The position numbers and the translations under genes were made by a program. A stretch of 64,000 nt of DNA from Sorangium cellulosum (GTDB taxonomy: Bacteria > Myxococcota_A > Polyangia > Polyangiales > Polyangiaceae), in the NCBI RefSeq assembly GCF_004135735.1, contig NZ_CP012670.1, forward strand, positions 868,001 to 932,000, read 5' to 3'. Each line of letters begins with the position of its first letter. Position 1 is the stretch's first letter. This document shows, in pieces, positions 53,320 to 62,408 of this stretch. The notes below the pieces were generated by a model that was not told the origin of the DNA, made no database searches, and was given only the letters and a program-made list of their open reading frames with translations.

Positions 53320-53804
53320 CTGTTCCTCCTCTCACGACCGTCGAAGCCGGTCGCCATGATCCGATCCGGAAGGGCCCGCCTGGACGGCCCCCCTGCCCGA
53401 CATCGCGCGCGCGGAGAGCACAAGGTCTTCACCGGCGCTCCAGGAGCCTTGCTCGCTGCTTCTTCCTCTCGGCAACATCGGGATTCCAGTGACACTTTAA
53501 CACGGCCCGAGCAAGGAAAGCTCGCGGGTTTTTTCTTGCGATCCACCGATTCTTGGCTTCGTGAAACGTCCGGGGCGCCGAGGTGCGAGGCGTCACAGGT
53601 CCGGAAGTTTGTCGCATTTCGCGGACTTCGGCGCGGGGTGGGGTATCCGGGATCGGGCGGAGGGCGGTGGGGGCGGGAGGGGTGGCGAGGCGGGGTGGGG
53701 CATGGACGTACGGGTCCGTCATGATTTCGTCTTGACAAGGGGCTCGCTCTTAGCGATGGTGCGCGCCCGCGGTTCGGCGGGCGTTGCTCTCGCAGCAGCG
53801 TGTA
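53320..53804. other. Divergent intergenic region upstream of the REC-XRE gene and tRNA-Pro
   Basis: 485 bp with no supported gene. It is AT-richer than average around 53480-53570 (GTGACACTTTAACACGG, GGGTTTTTTCTTGCG), a likely site for the REC-XRE promoter. GCAAGGAAAGC and TTTTTTCTTGC can form a weak stem there. The tRNA promoter is at its right end. Confidence 0.5.
53732..53760 (+). promoter_or_regulatory. Likely sigma-70 promoter of tRNA-Pro
   Basis: A perfect TTGACA at 53732 is followed after 17 bp by GATGGT, which keeps the key A and final T of the -10. Transcription would start near 53767, about 38 bp before the tRNA. It is the only consensus -35 noticed in the window. Confidence 0.5.
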
Positions 53805-53881
<77 letters not shown>

Positions 53882-53897
53882 GCTCATCTGGGATTCT

Positions 53898-53927
53898 ACG
53901 AAGGGCGGCCTGATGGTCGCCCTTCGT
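53898..53927 (+). terminator. Terminator hairpin after tRNA-Pro
   Basis: ACGAAGGGCG and CGCCCTTCGT form a perfect 10-bp stem, extended by GCC/GGT, with loop TGAT, followed by CGTTT. It starts 16 bp after the tRNA 3' end. The T-tract is short, as usual at this GC content. Confidence 0.7.
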
Positions 53928-54003
53928 CGTTTGGGCTGGCCCTCCGTAGCTCGGCCTCCGCTCTCTCTTCCCGTCCCCGCTCGCCGTTCACGAGACCGTC
54001 AAC

Positions 54004-54068
54004 GTGGTCGTGGTCGTGGACGTGGACGTGGACGTGGCCGTGGCCGTGGTCGTGGACGTGGCCGTGCC
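54004..54068. repeat. Hexanucleotide GTGGNC tandem repeat
   Basis: About eleven 6-base units (GTGGTC, GTGGAC, GTGGCC) lie between the tRNA terminator and the stop of the hybrid kinase at 54079. No coding frame uses it convincingly. Slippage-prone. Confidence 0.85.
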
Positions 54069-54078
54069 CGCCCCGACG

Positions 54079-56829
54079 CTACCCCGTGCGACCCGCCAGG
54101 TTGGCGATCACCGCGGCGAGCTCCGAGGCCTCGATCGGCTTCGGCACATGCGACTGAAACCCCGCCAGCAGCGCCCTCGTGCGGTCCTGCGCGCTCGCGT
54201 ACGCCGTCAGCGCCGCCGCCGGGATCCGCCCCCCCCGCTCCGGGCTCTGCGCCCGCAGCCGCCGGATCAGGCTGTAGCCGTCCTCCCCCGGCATCCCGAG
54301 ATCGCTCAGGATGACGTCCGGCTTCTCGCGCTCGATCGCCGACAGCGCCTCGTCCACCGTGGCCACCGCCGTGATGCTCGCGCCCTTGCGCTCCAGCACC
54401 GTCGTCACGAGCTCCCGCGCGTCCGGCTCGTCGTCGACCATCAGCACGTGGAGCCCCTGCAGCGTCGGCTCCAGCTCCGACGCCCCCCCGCCCTGCAGGC
54501 CGTCCAGCTTGCGCAGCGCCGCCAGCGCGCCGCGCGGCGCGAGCGGGATGTCCACCGTGAACGTCGCGCCCTTGCCCTCGCCCGCGCTCTCCGCCTGCAC
54601 CGTGCCGCCGTGGAGCTCGATGAGGTGGCGCGCGATCGCCAGGCCGAGCCCGAGGCCGCTGTGCGGCCGCGTGCTCGTGCTGTCCGCCTGCCGGAAGCGA
54701 TCGAACACGTACGGCAGAAACTCCGGGGCGATCCCCTGCCCGCTGTCGCGCACCTGGATGCGGGCGGCCGAGTCCGTCCTGGAGAGCTGGATCGAGACCT
54801 TGCCGCCGCGCGGCGTGAACTTGATCGCGTTCGACAGGAGGTTCCACACCACCTGCTGCAGCCGCGTCTGGTCGCCCGAGATCGGGCCCGCCGTCGGATC
54901 GAGCTGCACGACGAGCTCGATCCCCTTCGCGTCCGCGCCGTGCCGGACCGCGTCGATGGCCGCGTTGATGACCGGCGGCAGGTCGATCATCATCACGTCG
55001 AGCCGCAGCTTGCCCGTGATGATGCGCGACGCGTCGAGCAGATCCTCGACGAGCTGCGCCTGGAGCGTGCCGTTGCGCTCGATCGCCTCGAGCGCGCGGA
55101 GCTGCGTGTCCGGCTTCAGCGAGCCCTGGCGGAGCATGCGGGCCCAGCCGAGGATCGCGGTGAGCGGCGTCCTGAGCTCGTGCGAGAGCGTGGCGAGGAA
55201 CTCGTCCTTGGCGCGGTTCACCTGCTGCGACTCGCGGTAGAGCTGGGCGTTGTCGAGCGCGAGCGCGGCGAAGGTGCAGAGCTCCTCCGCGAGCGCGAGG
55301 TCGTCGATGCCGTAGCGCCGGCTCGCCTCGGTCGACAGCACCGTGATCGCGCCGCGCGTCCGGCCGCGGGCGCGCAGCGGCACGATCATCGCCGACCGGA
55401 CGCCGAGCTCCCGCAGCAAGGCGAGGTACTCCGGGTCGTGCGCGCCGGACCAGCGCTCGCTCCGGTGCTGGAACGACGAGGCGTGCTGCCACGCCGCGCC
55501 GTCGACCTCGGGCAGGAGGAGCGACTCGCCGCGCTGGAGCACCGCGTGCACCGCGCGCGGCACCTCGGGGTCCGCCGGGTAGCGGGCCTCGAGCTGCTGC
55601 ACGAGCGCCTGCCGGGCCGCGCTCGCGTGCAGGCCGGCGAGCCGCGTGAGCGAGCCGTCCGGCTCCACGATGTCCACGATGGCGACGTCGGCGACGTGCG
55701 GCACCGCGAGGCGCGAGACGTTGGCCAGCGTGGCGTCGTACTCGAGGCCGGAGAGCGCGAGCTGCCGGCTCGCCTCGCCGATGAAGTAGCGCCGCTTCTC
55801 GGCGAGGCGCTTCTCGGTCACGTCGCGGAAGACCAGCACGAGCCCGACGAGCTCGCCCTGCTCGCTCCGGATCGGCGCCCCGCTGGAGTCGATCGCGAGC
55901 TCCGAGCCGTCCCGGCGGAGGAGCAGCGTGGTGTCGTCGAGCCCGATGATGCCGCCGTGGTGCAGCACCTCGGCGACCGGGTTGTCGAGGTCGTTGCGCG
56001 TCTGCTCGGAGATGACCCGGAAGACCTCCGACAGCCGGCGATCCTGCGCCTCCTCGAGCGTCCAGCCGGTCAGCCTCTCGGCCATGGCGTTCATGAAGTC
56101 GATGCGCCCGGAGCCGTCGGTCGAGATCACCGCGTCGCCGATGCTCTTCAGCGTCGTCGAGAACTTGGTCCGGCTGACGCGCAGGTCCGCCTCGAGCTGC
56201 TTGAACTGCGTGATGTCGGCGAAGATGGACACCGCGCCGAGCATCTCCCCGTCCGGCGAGAAGAGCGGCGCGCAGCTACCGAGCAGCATCCCGTGCGTGC
56301 CGTCGAAGCGCTGGAAGTGGATCTCCTCCGCGGGCACGGTCTCCTTGCGCGAGAGGCACCGCGCCATCGACCAGTCCTCCGCCTCGAAGGGCCGGCCGTC
56401 GGGGTGGTACGCGCGGTAGCGGCCCCACCCCTCCACGTTCTCGGCGCTGGAGCTGCCGGCCCAGATGCGCTCGGAGGCGCGGTTCTGGAGGATCAGCTTG
56501 CCCTGGGTGTCGGAGACGATGATGCCGTGCGGGCTCTCGCTGAGCAGCGCGTCGAGGAGCCCGCGCTCGTGCCGCGTGATGGCGCGCAGCCGCTCGGCCT
56601 CGCGGCGCAGCGCCTCGAGCTCGGTCTCGATCGGCGGCGCCGACGCGGCGAGGGGCGTGAGCTCGAACGAGGCGCTCGCGGCGGGATCGAGGCTCGCGAT
56701 CGCGCGGTCGATCTCCACGACCGCCGGGCCGATGATGCGTCGCTGCTCGACGGTGCTGGCCGCGTCGTGGAGCAATGCCCGCGCCTGAGCGAGCGCCGCG
56801 ACGATCGGGGTATCCGAACGCTCGGGCAT
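54079..56829 (-). CDS. PAS-PAS-GAF hybrid sensor histidine kinase
   Basis: 916 aa from the ATG at 56829 (a GTG at 56847 adds six residues; neither has a strong ribosome site). After a helical N-terminus come PAS 1 (LLSESPHGIIVSDTQGKLILQNRASERIW), PAS 2 (TLKSIGDAVISTDGSGRIDFMNAMAERLTGW, with PAC DITQFKQLEADL before it and VTEKRLAEKR after it), a GAF domain (about 385-560), HisKA (DEFLATLSHELRTPLTAILGW, phosphorylated His), HATPase (VVWNLLSNAIKFTPRGGKVSIQL, DSGQGIAPEFLPYVFDRFRQ, GLGLGLAIARHLIELHGG) and a C-terminal REC domain (VLMVDDEPDARELV, DVILSDLGMPGEDGYSL, KPIEASEL). No membrane segment, so a cytoplasmic sensor that passes phosphate internally. Target regulator unknown. Confidence 0.94.
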   Translation of the reverse strand: MPERSDTPIVAALAQARALLHDAASTVEQRRIIGPAVVEIDRAIASLDPAASASFELTPLAASAPPIETELEALRREAERLRAITRHERGLLDALLSESPHGIIVSDTQGKLILQNRASERIWAGSSSAENVEGWGRYRAYHPDGRPFEAEDWSMARCLSRKETVPAEEIHFQRFDGTHGMLLGSCAPLFSPDGEMLGAVSIFADITQFKQLEADLRVSRTKFSTTLKSIGDAVISTDGSGRIDFMNAMAERLTGWTLEEAQDRRLSEVFRVISEQTRNDLDNPVAEVLHHGGIIGLDDTTLLLRRDGSELAIDSSGAPIRSEQGELVGLVLVFRDVTEKRLAEKRRYFIGEASRQLALSGLEYDATLANVSRLAVPHVADVAIVDIVEPDGSLTRLAGLHASAARQALVQQLEARYPADPEVPRAVHAVLQRGESLLLPEVDGAAWQHASSFQHRSERWSGAHDPEYLALLRELGVRSAMIVPLRARGRTRGAITVLSTEASRRYGIDDLALAEELCTFAALALDNAQLYRESQQVNRAKDEFLATLSHELRTPLTAILGWARMLRQGSLKPDTQLRALEAIERNGTLQAQLVEDLLDASRIITGKLRLDVMMIDLPPVINAAIDAVRHGADAKGIELVVQLDPTAGPISGDQTRLQQVVWNLLSNAIKFTPRGGKVSIQLSRTDSAARIQVRDSGQGIAPEFLPYVFDRFRQADSTSTRPHSGLGLGLAIARHLIELHGGTVQAESAGEGKGATFTVDIPLAPRGALAALRKLDGLQGGGASELEPTLQGLHVLMVDDEPDARELVTTVLERKGASITAVATVDEALSAIEREKPDVILSDLGMPGEDGYSLIRRLRAQSPERGGRIPAAALTAYASAQDRTRALLAGFQSHVPKPIEASELAAVIANLAGRTG

Positions 56830-56940
56830 GGCTTCAAGGGATCCCACGGCCGCCGTACGCGAACAAGATGCTAGGCGGGCGGTCGGACACGGAAAGAACC
56901 CCGTGGAGCATAACTTCCTGCTGGACGGACGCTTTGGGTT

Positions 56941-57105
56941 GGCCGGGGCACTGTCGTGTCCCGAGGGATGGCCGGGACATTGCCGTGTCCCAGCGGGGGG
57001 ATCGGGGCATCGCCGTGTCCCGGCGGGGTGCCCGGGGCATCGTCGTATCCCGGCGGGGTGGCCGGGGCATCGCCGTGCCCCGGCGGGGTGGCCGGGGCAC
57101 GCCCC
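56941..57105. repeat. 30-bp tandem repeat with hairpin-forming units
   Basis: Five 30-base units start exactly at 56941, 56971, 57001, 57031 and 57061, plus a half unit. Each has the form GGGGCATCGCCGTGTCCCGG: GGGACA or GGGGCA pairs with TGTCCC around a six-base loop. The array lies between the etfA stop and the hybrid kinase start, both on the minus strand, in a 315-bp spacer with no gene. Confidence 0.9.
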
Positions 57106-57144
57106 GCCCGGAGGGGCGAGGCGAGGCCCGGCCCGCGCGGGAGA

Positions 57145-58152
57145 TCAGCCGCGCGCCGCCTGGACCTGCTTCACGAGCTCGGGCACGGCCGTGAAGAGGT
57201 CGGCGACCAGGCCGTAGTCGGCGACCTGGAAGATGGGCGCGTCGGCGTCCTTGTTGATGGCCACGATGACCTTCGAGCCCTTCATGCCGGCGAGGTGCTG
57301 GATGGCGCCCGAGATGCCGACGGCGACGTAGAGCGACGGCGCGACGACCTTGCCGGTCTGGCCGACCTGCAGGTCGCTGGCGGCGTAGCCGGCGTCGCAC
57401 GCGGCGCGGCTCGCGCCGACGGCGGCGCCGAGCACGTCCGCGAGCGGGTCGAGCACCTCGTTGAAGCGCTCCTTGAGGGCGCGGCCGCCGGAGACGACGA
57501 CCTTCGCCTCGGTGAGCTCGGGGCGCTCGCTCTTCACCTGGTCGAACGAGACGAACTCCACGCGCTCCGCCGCCGCGCCGGACGGCACGACCTGGACCTG
57601 CTCGATCGGCGACGCCGCCGCGACGGGCTCCGCGGGGGCGAACGCGCTCTGCCGGACGCTGACGACCTGGACGGGCGTCGTGACGCTGCAGATGCCGTAG
57701 GCGTTGCCGGCGTACATCGGGCGCTTGTACTTGAGCGAGGACCCCTCGGAGGGGGCCGCGGACGCGGACCCCCGACCCGAGTCAGCCACCAGCTCGGAGA
57801 TGTCGCTCGCGAACCCGGCCGAGAGCCGCGCGGCCACGCGCGGGAGCAGGTCCTTGCCGTAGGCGCTGGCCGTGCCCACGACGACCGTGAACCCCTTGGC
57901 CGCGGCCGCGACGGTGGGCACGTAGCGCTCGGCGACGTAATTCTTGAGCGCGCCGGCCTCGGCGACGAGCACCTTGGCCGCGCCGAGCCTGGCCGCCTCC
58001 GCGGCCGCCTCGGAGACGGCGTCGCCGATCACGAGGATCGAATACGTGCCGCCGAGCGCGGCCGCCGCCTGCTTCGCGAACGTGACCGCGGAGTGGGTCG
58101 TCTTCTTCAGCTTTCCTTCGGCGGCCTCGGCCACCACGAGAACGTCAGCCAT
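57145..58152 (-). CDS. etfA: Electron transfer flavoprotein, alpha subunit
   Basis: 335 aa. The N-terminal half ([42 protein letters not shown]) and the C-terminal FAD-binding half ([96 protein letters not shown]) are full length and intact. With EtfB it forms the FAD/AMP heterodimer that carries electrons from acyl-CoA and related dehydrogenases to the quinone pool. It starts 81 bp after the etfB stop, in the usual BA order. Confidence 0.97.
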   Translation of the reverse strand: MADVLVVAEAAEGKLKKTTHSAVTFAKQAAAALGGTYSILVIGDAVSEAAAEAARLGAAKVLVAEAGALKNYVAERYVPTVAAAAKGFTVVVGTASAYGKDLLPRVAARLSAGFASDISELVADSGRGSASAAPSEGSSLKYKRPMYAGNAYGICSVTTPVQVVSVRQSAFAPAEPVAAASPIEQVQVVPSGAAAERVEFVSFDQVKSERPELTEAKVVVSGGRALKERFNEVLDPLADVLGAAVGASRAACDAGYAASDLQVGQTGKVVAPSLYVAVGISGAIQHLAGMKGSKVIVAINKDADAPIFQVADYGLVADLFTAVPELVKQVQAARG

Positions 58153-58233
58153 GATCCCTCTTGCTCCTCGTCAACTGGTGTCGGTCCGCCCCCCGCGCGC
58201 GCGGCGGGGAGGCGACCTGCGTTCGCGATCGTC

Positions 58234-59061
58234 TCAGAGGACCTTCGCCTCGTTCTTGAGCCGCGAGACGAGCTCGGCGACGTCCTTGACCTTGATGCCC
58301 GCCTTGCGCGCCGGGGGCGGCTGGAACCCGTGGTACTGGACCTTGAGCGCCTGGTCCGCGGCGAGATCGGCGAGCTTGACCTCGACGAGCGGCTTCTTCT
58401 TGGCGGCCATGATGGCGGGGAGGGCCGCGAAGCGCACGCCGTCGTTGTACTTGAAGGAGGGCGCCGTCTTCATCGAGTAGACGCTGGTGGGCGCGACGAT
58501 GCGGAGGTCGACGGTGACGACGGCGGGCAGGCGCACGCGCAGCGTGGCGACGCCGCCGTCGACCTCGCGGCCGACGAGCAGGGCGCCGGCCTCTTCCTTG
58601 AGGGTCGCGGCGAACGTGGCGAGCGGCCAGTCGAGCAGCTCGGCGAGGATCTGGCCGACCTGGTTCGAGTCGCCGTCGACGGCTTGCTTGCCCATGAGCA
58701 CGACGTCGGGCTTCTCGCGCTCGACGAGCGATTTGAGGGCGCGGGCCACGAGGTCGCCGTCGAGCTTGTCGTCGGTGGCGTCCACGCGGAGGGCGCGGTC
58801 GGCGCCGGTGGCGAGCGCCGCGCGGAGGGTCTGCTCGGTGTCCTTCGGCCCGAAGGTGACGACGACGACCTCGCCCGCCCGCGCCTTCGGCGCCTTGCCG
58901 TCCTCGGTGAGGCGCAGCGCCGCTTCGAGCGCGTACTCGTCGAACGGGTTCGGCTTCCACTCGAGCCCGGTCGTCTCGATTTTGTCCCCCGACGCAGGGA
59001 TCTTCACCTTGTTCGCGTTGTCCGGATCGGCGACGCGCTTGAGCGGAACGAGGATCTTCAC
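58234..59061 (-). CDS. etfB: Electron transfer flavoprotein, beta subunit
   Basis: 275 aa from a GTG at 59061, where EtfB homology begins (VKILVPLKRVADPDNANKVKI); AGGAG is 12 bases upstream. EWKPNPFDEYALEAALRL, VVVVTFGPKDTEQTLRAALATGADRALRV, PDVVLMGKQAVDGDSNQVGQILAELL (AMP-binding) and VTVDLRIVAPTSVYSMKTAPSF follow the family throughout. A longer frame to 59238 has no family support. First gene of the etfBA operon. Confidence 0.97.
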   Translation of the reverse strand: MKILVPLKRVADPDNANKVKIPASGDKIETTGLEWKPNPFDEYALEAALRLTEDGKAPKARAGEVVVVTFGPKDTEQTLRAALATGADRALRVDATDDKLDGDLVARALKSLVEREKPDVVLMGKQAVDGDSNQVGQILAELLDWPLATFAATLKEEAGALLVGREVDGGVATLRVRLPAVVTVDLRIVAPTSVYSMKTAPSFKYNDGVRFAALPAIMAAKKKPLVEVKLADLAADQALKVQYHGFQPPPARKAGIKVKDVAELVSRLKNEAKVL

Positions 59062-59877
59062 GGCTCGGCTGGCTCCTGGTTGCTGGTGGTGACGCGGAGC
59101 GTAGTCCGCCCGGGCAGGGCCGCGCCAGGCGCCTGACGGTCGAACGGACCCATGCGCTGCGGCAGCGGCGAGCCCGGCTGGAGTAGCACGCCCGCGGCGG
59201 AGGGATGCGGTCATGGCAGCGCCGCTGTGGTGCGTCAAGCGGACGCGGCGGTCTGCCGGGATGAATGTGGTCCAATGGATGAGGTTGTCTGGTGGAAGGG
59301 GGAATGGGCAGTGATTGGATGGGAGGGGGCGTCGGCCGGGGAGCGGAACGGATGCGATCCGTTGAGAAGGGGGCGCGGTCGGGGGTCGGCAACGGATGCG
59401 ATCCGTTGTGGGGGGCGTCGGTCGGGGTCAGCAACGGATGCGATCCGTTGAGAGGGGGTGTCGGTCGGGGGGCGGCGACGAATGCGATCCGTTGAGAGGG
59501 GGTGTCGGTCGGGGGGCGGCGACGAATGCGATCCGTTGAGAGGGGGTGTCGGTCGGGGGTCGGCAACGGATGAGTATCGCTGGAAGGGGTCGCCGCCGGG
59601 GGTCGGCAACGGATGAGCATCGCTGGAAGGGGTCGCCGCCGGGGGTCGGCAACGGATGAGTATCGCTGGAAGGGGTCGCCGCCGGGGGTCGGCAACGGAT
59701 GAGTATCGCTGGAAGGGGTCGCCGCCGGGGGTCGGCAACGGATGAGTATCGCTGGAAGGGGTCGCCGCCGGGGGTCGGCAACGGATCGTGTCCGGTGAGG
59801 GCCCCTCGGACACCCTCGCGGGGCCATCGAGCGGTGCGCGCCCAGGGCGGCGCGCACCGCGGGGCGATGGCGTCAAT
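59062..59877. other. Long intergenic spacer with a minisatellite
   Basis: 816 bp between the etfB start and the stop of the next minus-strand gene. The etfBA promoter should lie in 59062-59346, but no clear boxes are seen. From 59347 the spacer is a tandem repeat; 59791-59877 shows nothing. Confidence 0.6.
59347..59790. repeat. 42-44 bp tandem minisatellite, two unit types
   Basis: Five A-type units start at 59347, 59391, 59433, 59477 and 59521 (AACGGATGCGATCCGTT or the variant GACGAATGCGATCCGTT, then a G-rich spacer). Five B-type units of exactly 43 bp start at 59565, 59608, 59651, 59694 and 59737 (AACGGATGAGTATCGCTGGA and spacer), with a partial unit at 59780. A units contain the inverted repeat AACGGAT-GCG-ATCCGTT; B units lose it. 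Unit lengths are not multiples of three, so the array is non-coding. Confidence 0.93.
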
Positions 59878-60819
59878 TCACCCGATCCGCGGCGCTGCCG
59901 CGTCCGGCGCGGGTGTGCCGGTAGCGGGCGCGCCGGTAGCGGGCGCGCCCGTCGCGGGTGTGCTGGTCGTGGGCGCGCCGGTAGCGGGCGTACCGGCAGC
60001 GGGTGTACCCGCAGCGGGTGTGCCGGTAGCGGGCGTGCCGGCGCTGGACGCGTCCGGCAAGGCGCTGTCCTCCGCGCCGGTCTCCTCGTCCTTGCCGCCG
60101 GCGCGCCGGCGCTCCGCCTTGGCCACCTCGCGCTCCAGCGGCGCGAGCAGCCGGCGCGTCGTCTCCTCGTCGGGGGCCTCGAGCTCCAGCATCTGGAGCA
60201 CGCTGCGCACCACCTTGATCCATCGATTGCGCGCCCGGAGCTGCCCGCCGCGAGGATCGGCCGGCTCCGGCCTGTCCTGCGCTTCCAGGTGGATCCGCTG
60301 CGCGTCGAGCTTGCCGAGCTCGTCGCCCGCCGCAAACCACGCCTGCACCGCCTCGAGCAGGTTGCTCCCCGGCGTCGGCAGCGCCTTGAGCGCGGCCTTC
60401 GACTCCGAGGTCAGCCGGTCGCGCGCGAGCTTCACCTCGCCCGCCTCGTCGCTGTAGCTCGCCGTGATGAACTTGAGCCCGTCCGTGAAGAGCTGATCGC
60501 GGATCTCGAGATACCTCGCCGCGTCCTCGGGGTCGTCGGCGAGGTCGGCGAAGCCGGTGAGCACCGCGTGGGCGCCGCGGGCCTTGCGGTCGTGGACCTG
60601 GTCGACGGCGACCTGCCGCTGCTGGATCTCGGCGAGCTCGTCATTCTCTTTCTTCTGTTTCCGGTGCGCCTTCAGGATGCCGTCGTGCGCGGCCTCGATG
60701 TCCTCGAGGAGCGGAGCGCACCGCTTCAGCGACACGAGGCGCGGCCTCTCGCGCTCCGGGTCGAGCCAGGCGGCGGTGATCTGAACCATCTGACGAGGAG
60801 AGAGGTCTCTGAGAGCCAT
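59878..60819 (-). CDS. Unknown protein with Gly-Thr-Pro-Ala repeat tail
   Basis: 313 aa from the ATG at 60819, which has AAGGAGG four bases upstream; an ATG at 60867 has no such site. The body (about 240 aa) is helical and charged (RDLSPRQMVQITAAWLDPERERPRLVSL, LLEDIEAAHDGILKAHRKQKKENDELAEIQQRQVAVDQVHDRKARGAHAVLTG, RLTSESKAALKALPTPGSNLLEAVQAWFAAG), with no signal peptide or known motif. The last ~55 residues repeat GTPATGTPAAGTPA (units of 5). A coiled coil around 60-90 is probable. Unknown function; cytoplasmic. Confidence 0.65.
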   Translation of the reverse strand: MALRDLSPRQMVQITAAWLDPERERPRLVSLKRCAPLLEDIEAAHDGILKAHRKQKKENDELAEIQQRQVAVDQVHDRKARGAHAVLTGFADLADDPEDAARYLEIRDQLFTDGLKFITASYSDEAGEVKLARDRLTSESKAALKALPTPGSNLLEAVQAWFAAGDELGKLDAQRIHLEAQDRPEPADPRGGQLRARNRWIKVVRSVLQMLELEAPDEETTRRLLAPLEREVAKAERRRAGGKDEETGAEDSALPDASSAGTPATGTPAAGTPAAGTPATGAPTTSTPATGAPATGAPATGTPAPDAAAPRIG

Positions 60820-61179
60820 GGTGCCTCCTTGGTTGTCCTCCGGCGACGCCGCCGGGGAATGCACCATCGCTCAGGCTCTCAGGAGGAAGGTGGGTGTGTA
60901 AAGCCCTCGCACAGCGGGAGCACGATTACGTCGGCGATACGGCCGCTCGCGCTCCCTGCACCGGTTCCATCGGGTCCACCGGCTCCACCGGGTCCACCGG
61001 TTCGGCCAGACGATCGAGCACGGCGGCCGCGAGCTCGCCTGACGGCGCGCTCGCGTTCGACCTCGCGCCCCCCTGCTGCGCCTCCGACGAGCGGGCACCG
61101 CCGGTCACCTCGCGGGATGGAGCGGGCCGTGGTACTACCCGGCCGCGCCGTGAGGGCGCGGCACGTCGTCCGAGGCGTC
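60820..61179. other. Divergent intergenic region
   Basis: 360 bp between the repeat-tail protein (leftward) and the ATPase-fusion gene (rightward). It contains a run of GGNTCCACC units at 60961-61005, an imperfect 9-10 bp repeat. No gene or clear promoter box is seen. Confidence 0.45.
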
Positions 61180-62328
61180 ATGCTCACCCGAATCCGTTTC
61201 AAGAACTACCGCAGCCACGCGGACACCGCCATCGCGCTCCAGCCAATCAACCTGCTGATCGGTCCTGCAGGGGCGGGCAAATCGAACGTGTTCAAGGCGC
61301 TCGTCTTGCTGCAGAACTCGCTCCATCGTTCGCTCGAGGAGCTATTTCCGCCCGGGATCGGAGAATTCCACTGGGTCCGCAGTCGCTGGGCCGGAGAGAC
61401 CGACCCGATCGTCTTCGAGGTCGAGATCGACGAGGTCGAGGGTTTTCCCGGGAGGTTCCAGTACGAGCTCTCGATCGCAGAGTCTCCCGAGGGCCTGTAT
61501 GTGGTCGCGGAGACGCTGCAGCGAAAGACCGGAGACGAGGGATGGCAGTGGGTCTTTCAGCGCCGGAAGCTCCCCAGGCTGATGGGCGAGTTCGGCGACG
61601 TCAAACCGTACGATCCGAGCTTGCTCAACAAGGCGCGGCGGGGGATCGGCGTCGACGCGAGCGCGCCGAACGTCCGGATGGCGCGGGCGGTCGCCCGCGC
61701 CATCTCCAGCGTCGGCTATTACCACCTCGAAGTATCGGAGCTGAAGTCGCTGGGGAGCGGGCAGCCGACGGAGCGCATCGACTACTACGGTGGGCGGCTC
61801 CCGGACTTCCTCGCATTCACGCGCACCGGCGCGCAGGAGGACGCGAGCCGCCCGCGTCACTGGAACCATGCCTCCACGCATGAGCGGCAGGAGCGGTGCC
61901 GCTTCTGCCGGCTCAACGCCCTGATCACCGAGGCGCGCTCGACGCTATCCGCGCTCCCGCAGAAGCCTCCGCAGACGTGGCCGATCTTGATCGCGCTTCC
62001 GGTCGAGACGATCGAGGCGTGGTTGCTCGAGTTGCAGGCGATCGTCAGCCCGCCCCGCGGCCTGGCGCGCGCCGAGGCCCGAGGCCGAGCGCGGCTCAAG
62101 GAGATGCTGTATGGCAAGCCGGCAGCGACGAGGTCAGATGTCGAGAACATCGCCCTCCCGCTCATCCGGTCAGCCACCCCGACGCAGCTCGGGCAACTCC
62201 GCGAGCGGAGCAAGAGCTTTGCGCTGTTCGCCGATCAGGTCGATAGGAGCAAGCCGATCCTCCTGGGCCCGCGTGACTGCTGGAGCCCGGGGGACTCGGG
62301 GGCCGTGCGGCCGCCGCCCGGGTCGTGA
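61180..62328 (+). CDS. AAA-ATPase N-half fused to a TOPRIM/DUF4276-like C-half
   Basis: 382 aa from the ATG at 61180 (MLTRIRFKNYRSHAD). The first ~215 residues are an ABC/RecF-like AAA_21/AAA_15 ATPase: Walker A GPAGAGKSN, then ALVLLQNSLHRSLEELFPPG and DYYGGRLPDFLAF. The signature, Walker B and D-loop that should follow are absent. After residue ~230 the sequence changes to HWNHASTHERQERCRFCRLNALITEARSTL and IALPVETIEAWLLELQAI, ending with a Lys/Arg-rich and S-x-S-F-A-L-F segment, which resembles the C-terminal part of DUF4276-like TOPRIM proteins. Two-gene AAA plus TOPRIM-type modules are known defence systems (for example OLD, PARIS). A deletion joining them in frame is the simplest reading. 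Confidence 0.65.
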   Translation: MLTRIRFKNYRSHADTAIALQPINLLIGPAGAGKSNVFKALVLLQNSLHRSLEELFPPGIGEFHWVRSRWAGETDPIVFEVEIDEVEGFPGRFQYELSIAESPEGLYVVAETLQRKTGDEGWQWVFQRRKLPRLMGEFGDVKPYDPSLLNKARRGIGVDASAPNVRMARAVARAISSVGYYHLEVSELKSLGSGQPTERIDYYGGRLPDFLAFTRTGAQEDASRPRHWNHASTHERQERCRFCRLNALITEARSTLSALPQKPPQTWPILIALPVETIEAWLLELQAIVSPPRGLARAEARGRARLKEMLYGKPAATRSDVENIALPLIRSATPTQLGQLRERSKSFALFADQVDRSKPILLGPRDCWSPGDSGAVRPPPGS

Positions 62329-62408
62329 GGCCGCGTTGCCTGCGCTCATTGTTCCTGGTCAGGTGCGGGGCGCGCCGGGGCAGGTGCGGGGCGAGGCAGG
62401 GGCCTGGG

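Noticed and set aside
56941..57105. 30-bp repeats considered as CRISPR repeats
   Set aside because: Head-to-tail units with no spacers.
59347..59790. Repeat array considered as CRISPR
   Set aside because: Units are contiguous, without unique spacers of constant length, and no cas gene is present.
58145..59857. Minus-strand frame through the minisatellite with repeated Pro/Leu/Thr peptides
   Set aside because: The repeat units are 42-44 bp, so frames rotate and the peptide repetition is an artefact; etfB occupies the region in another frame.
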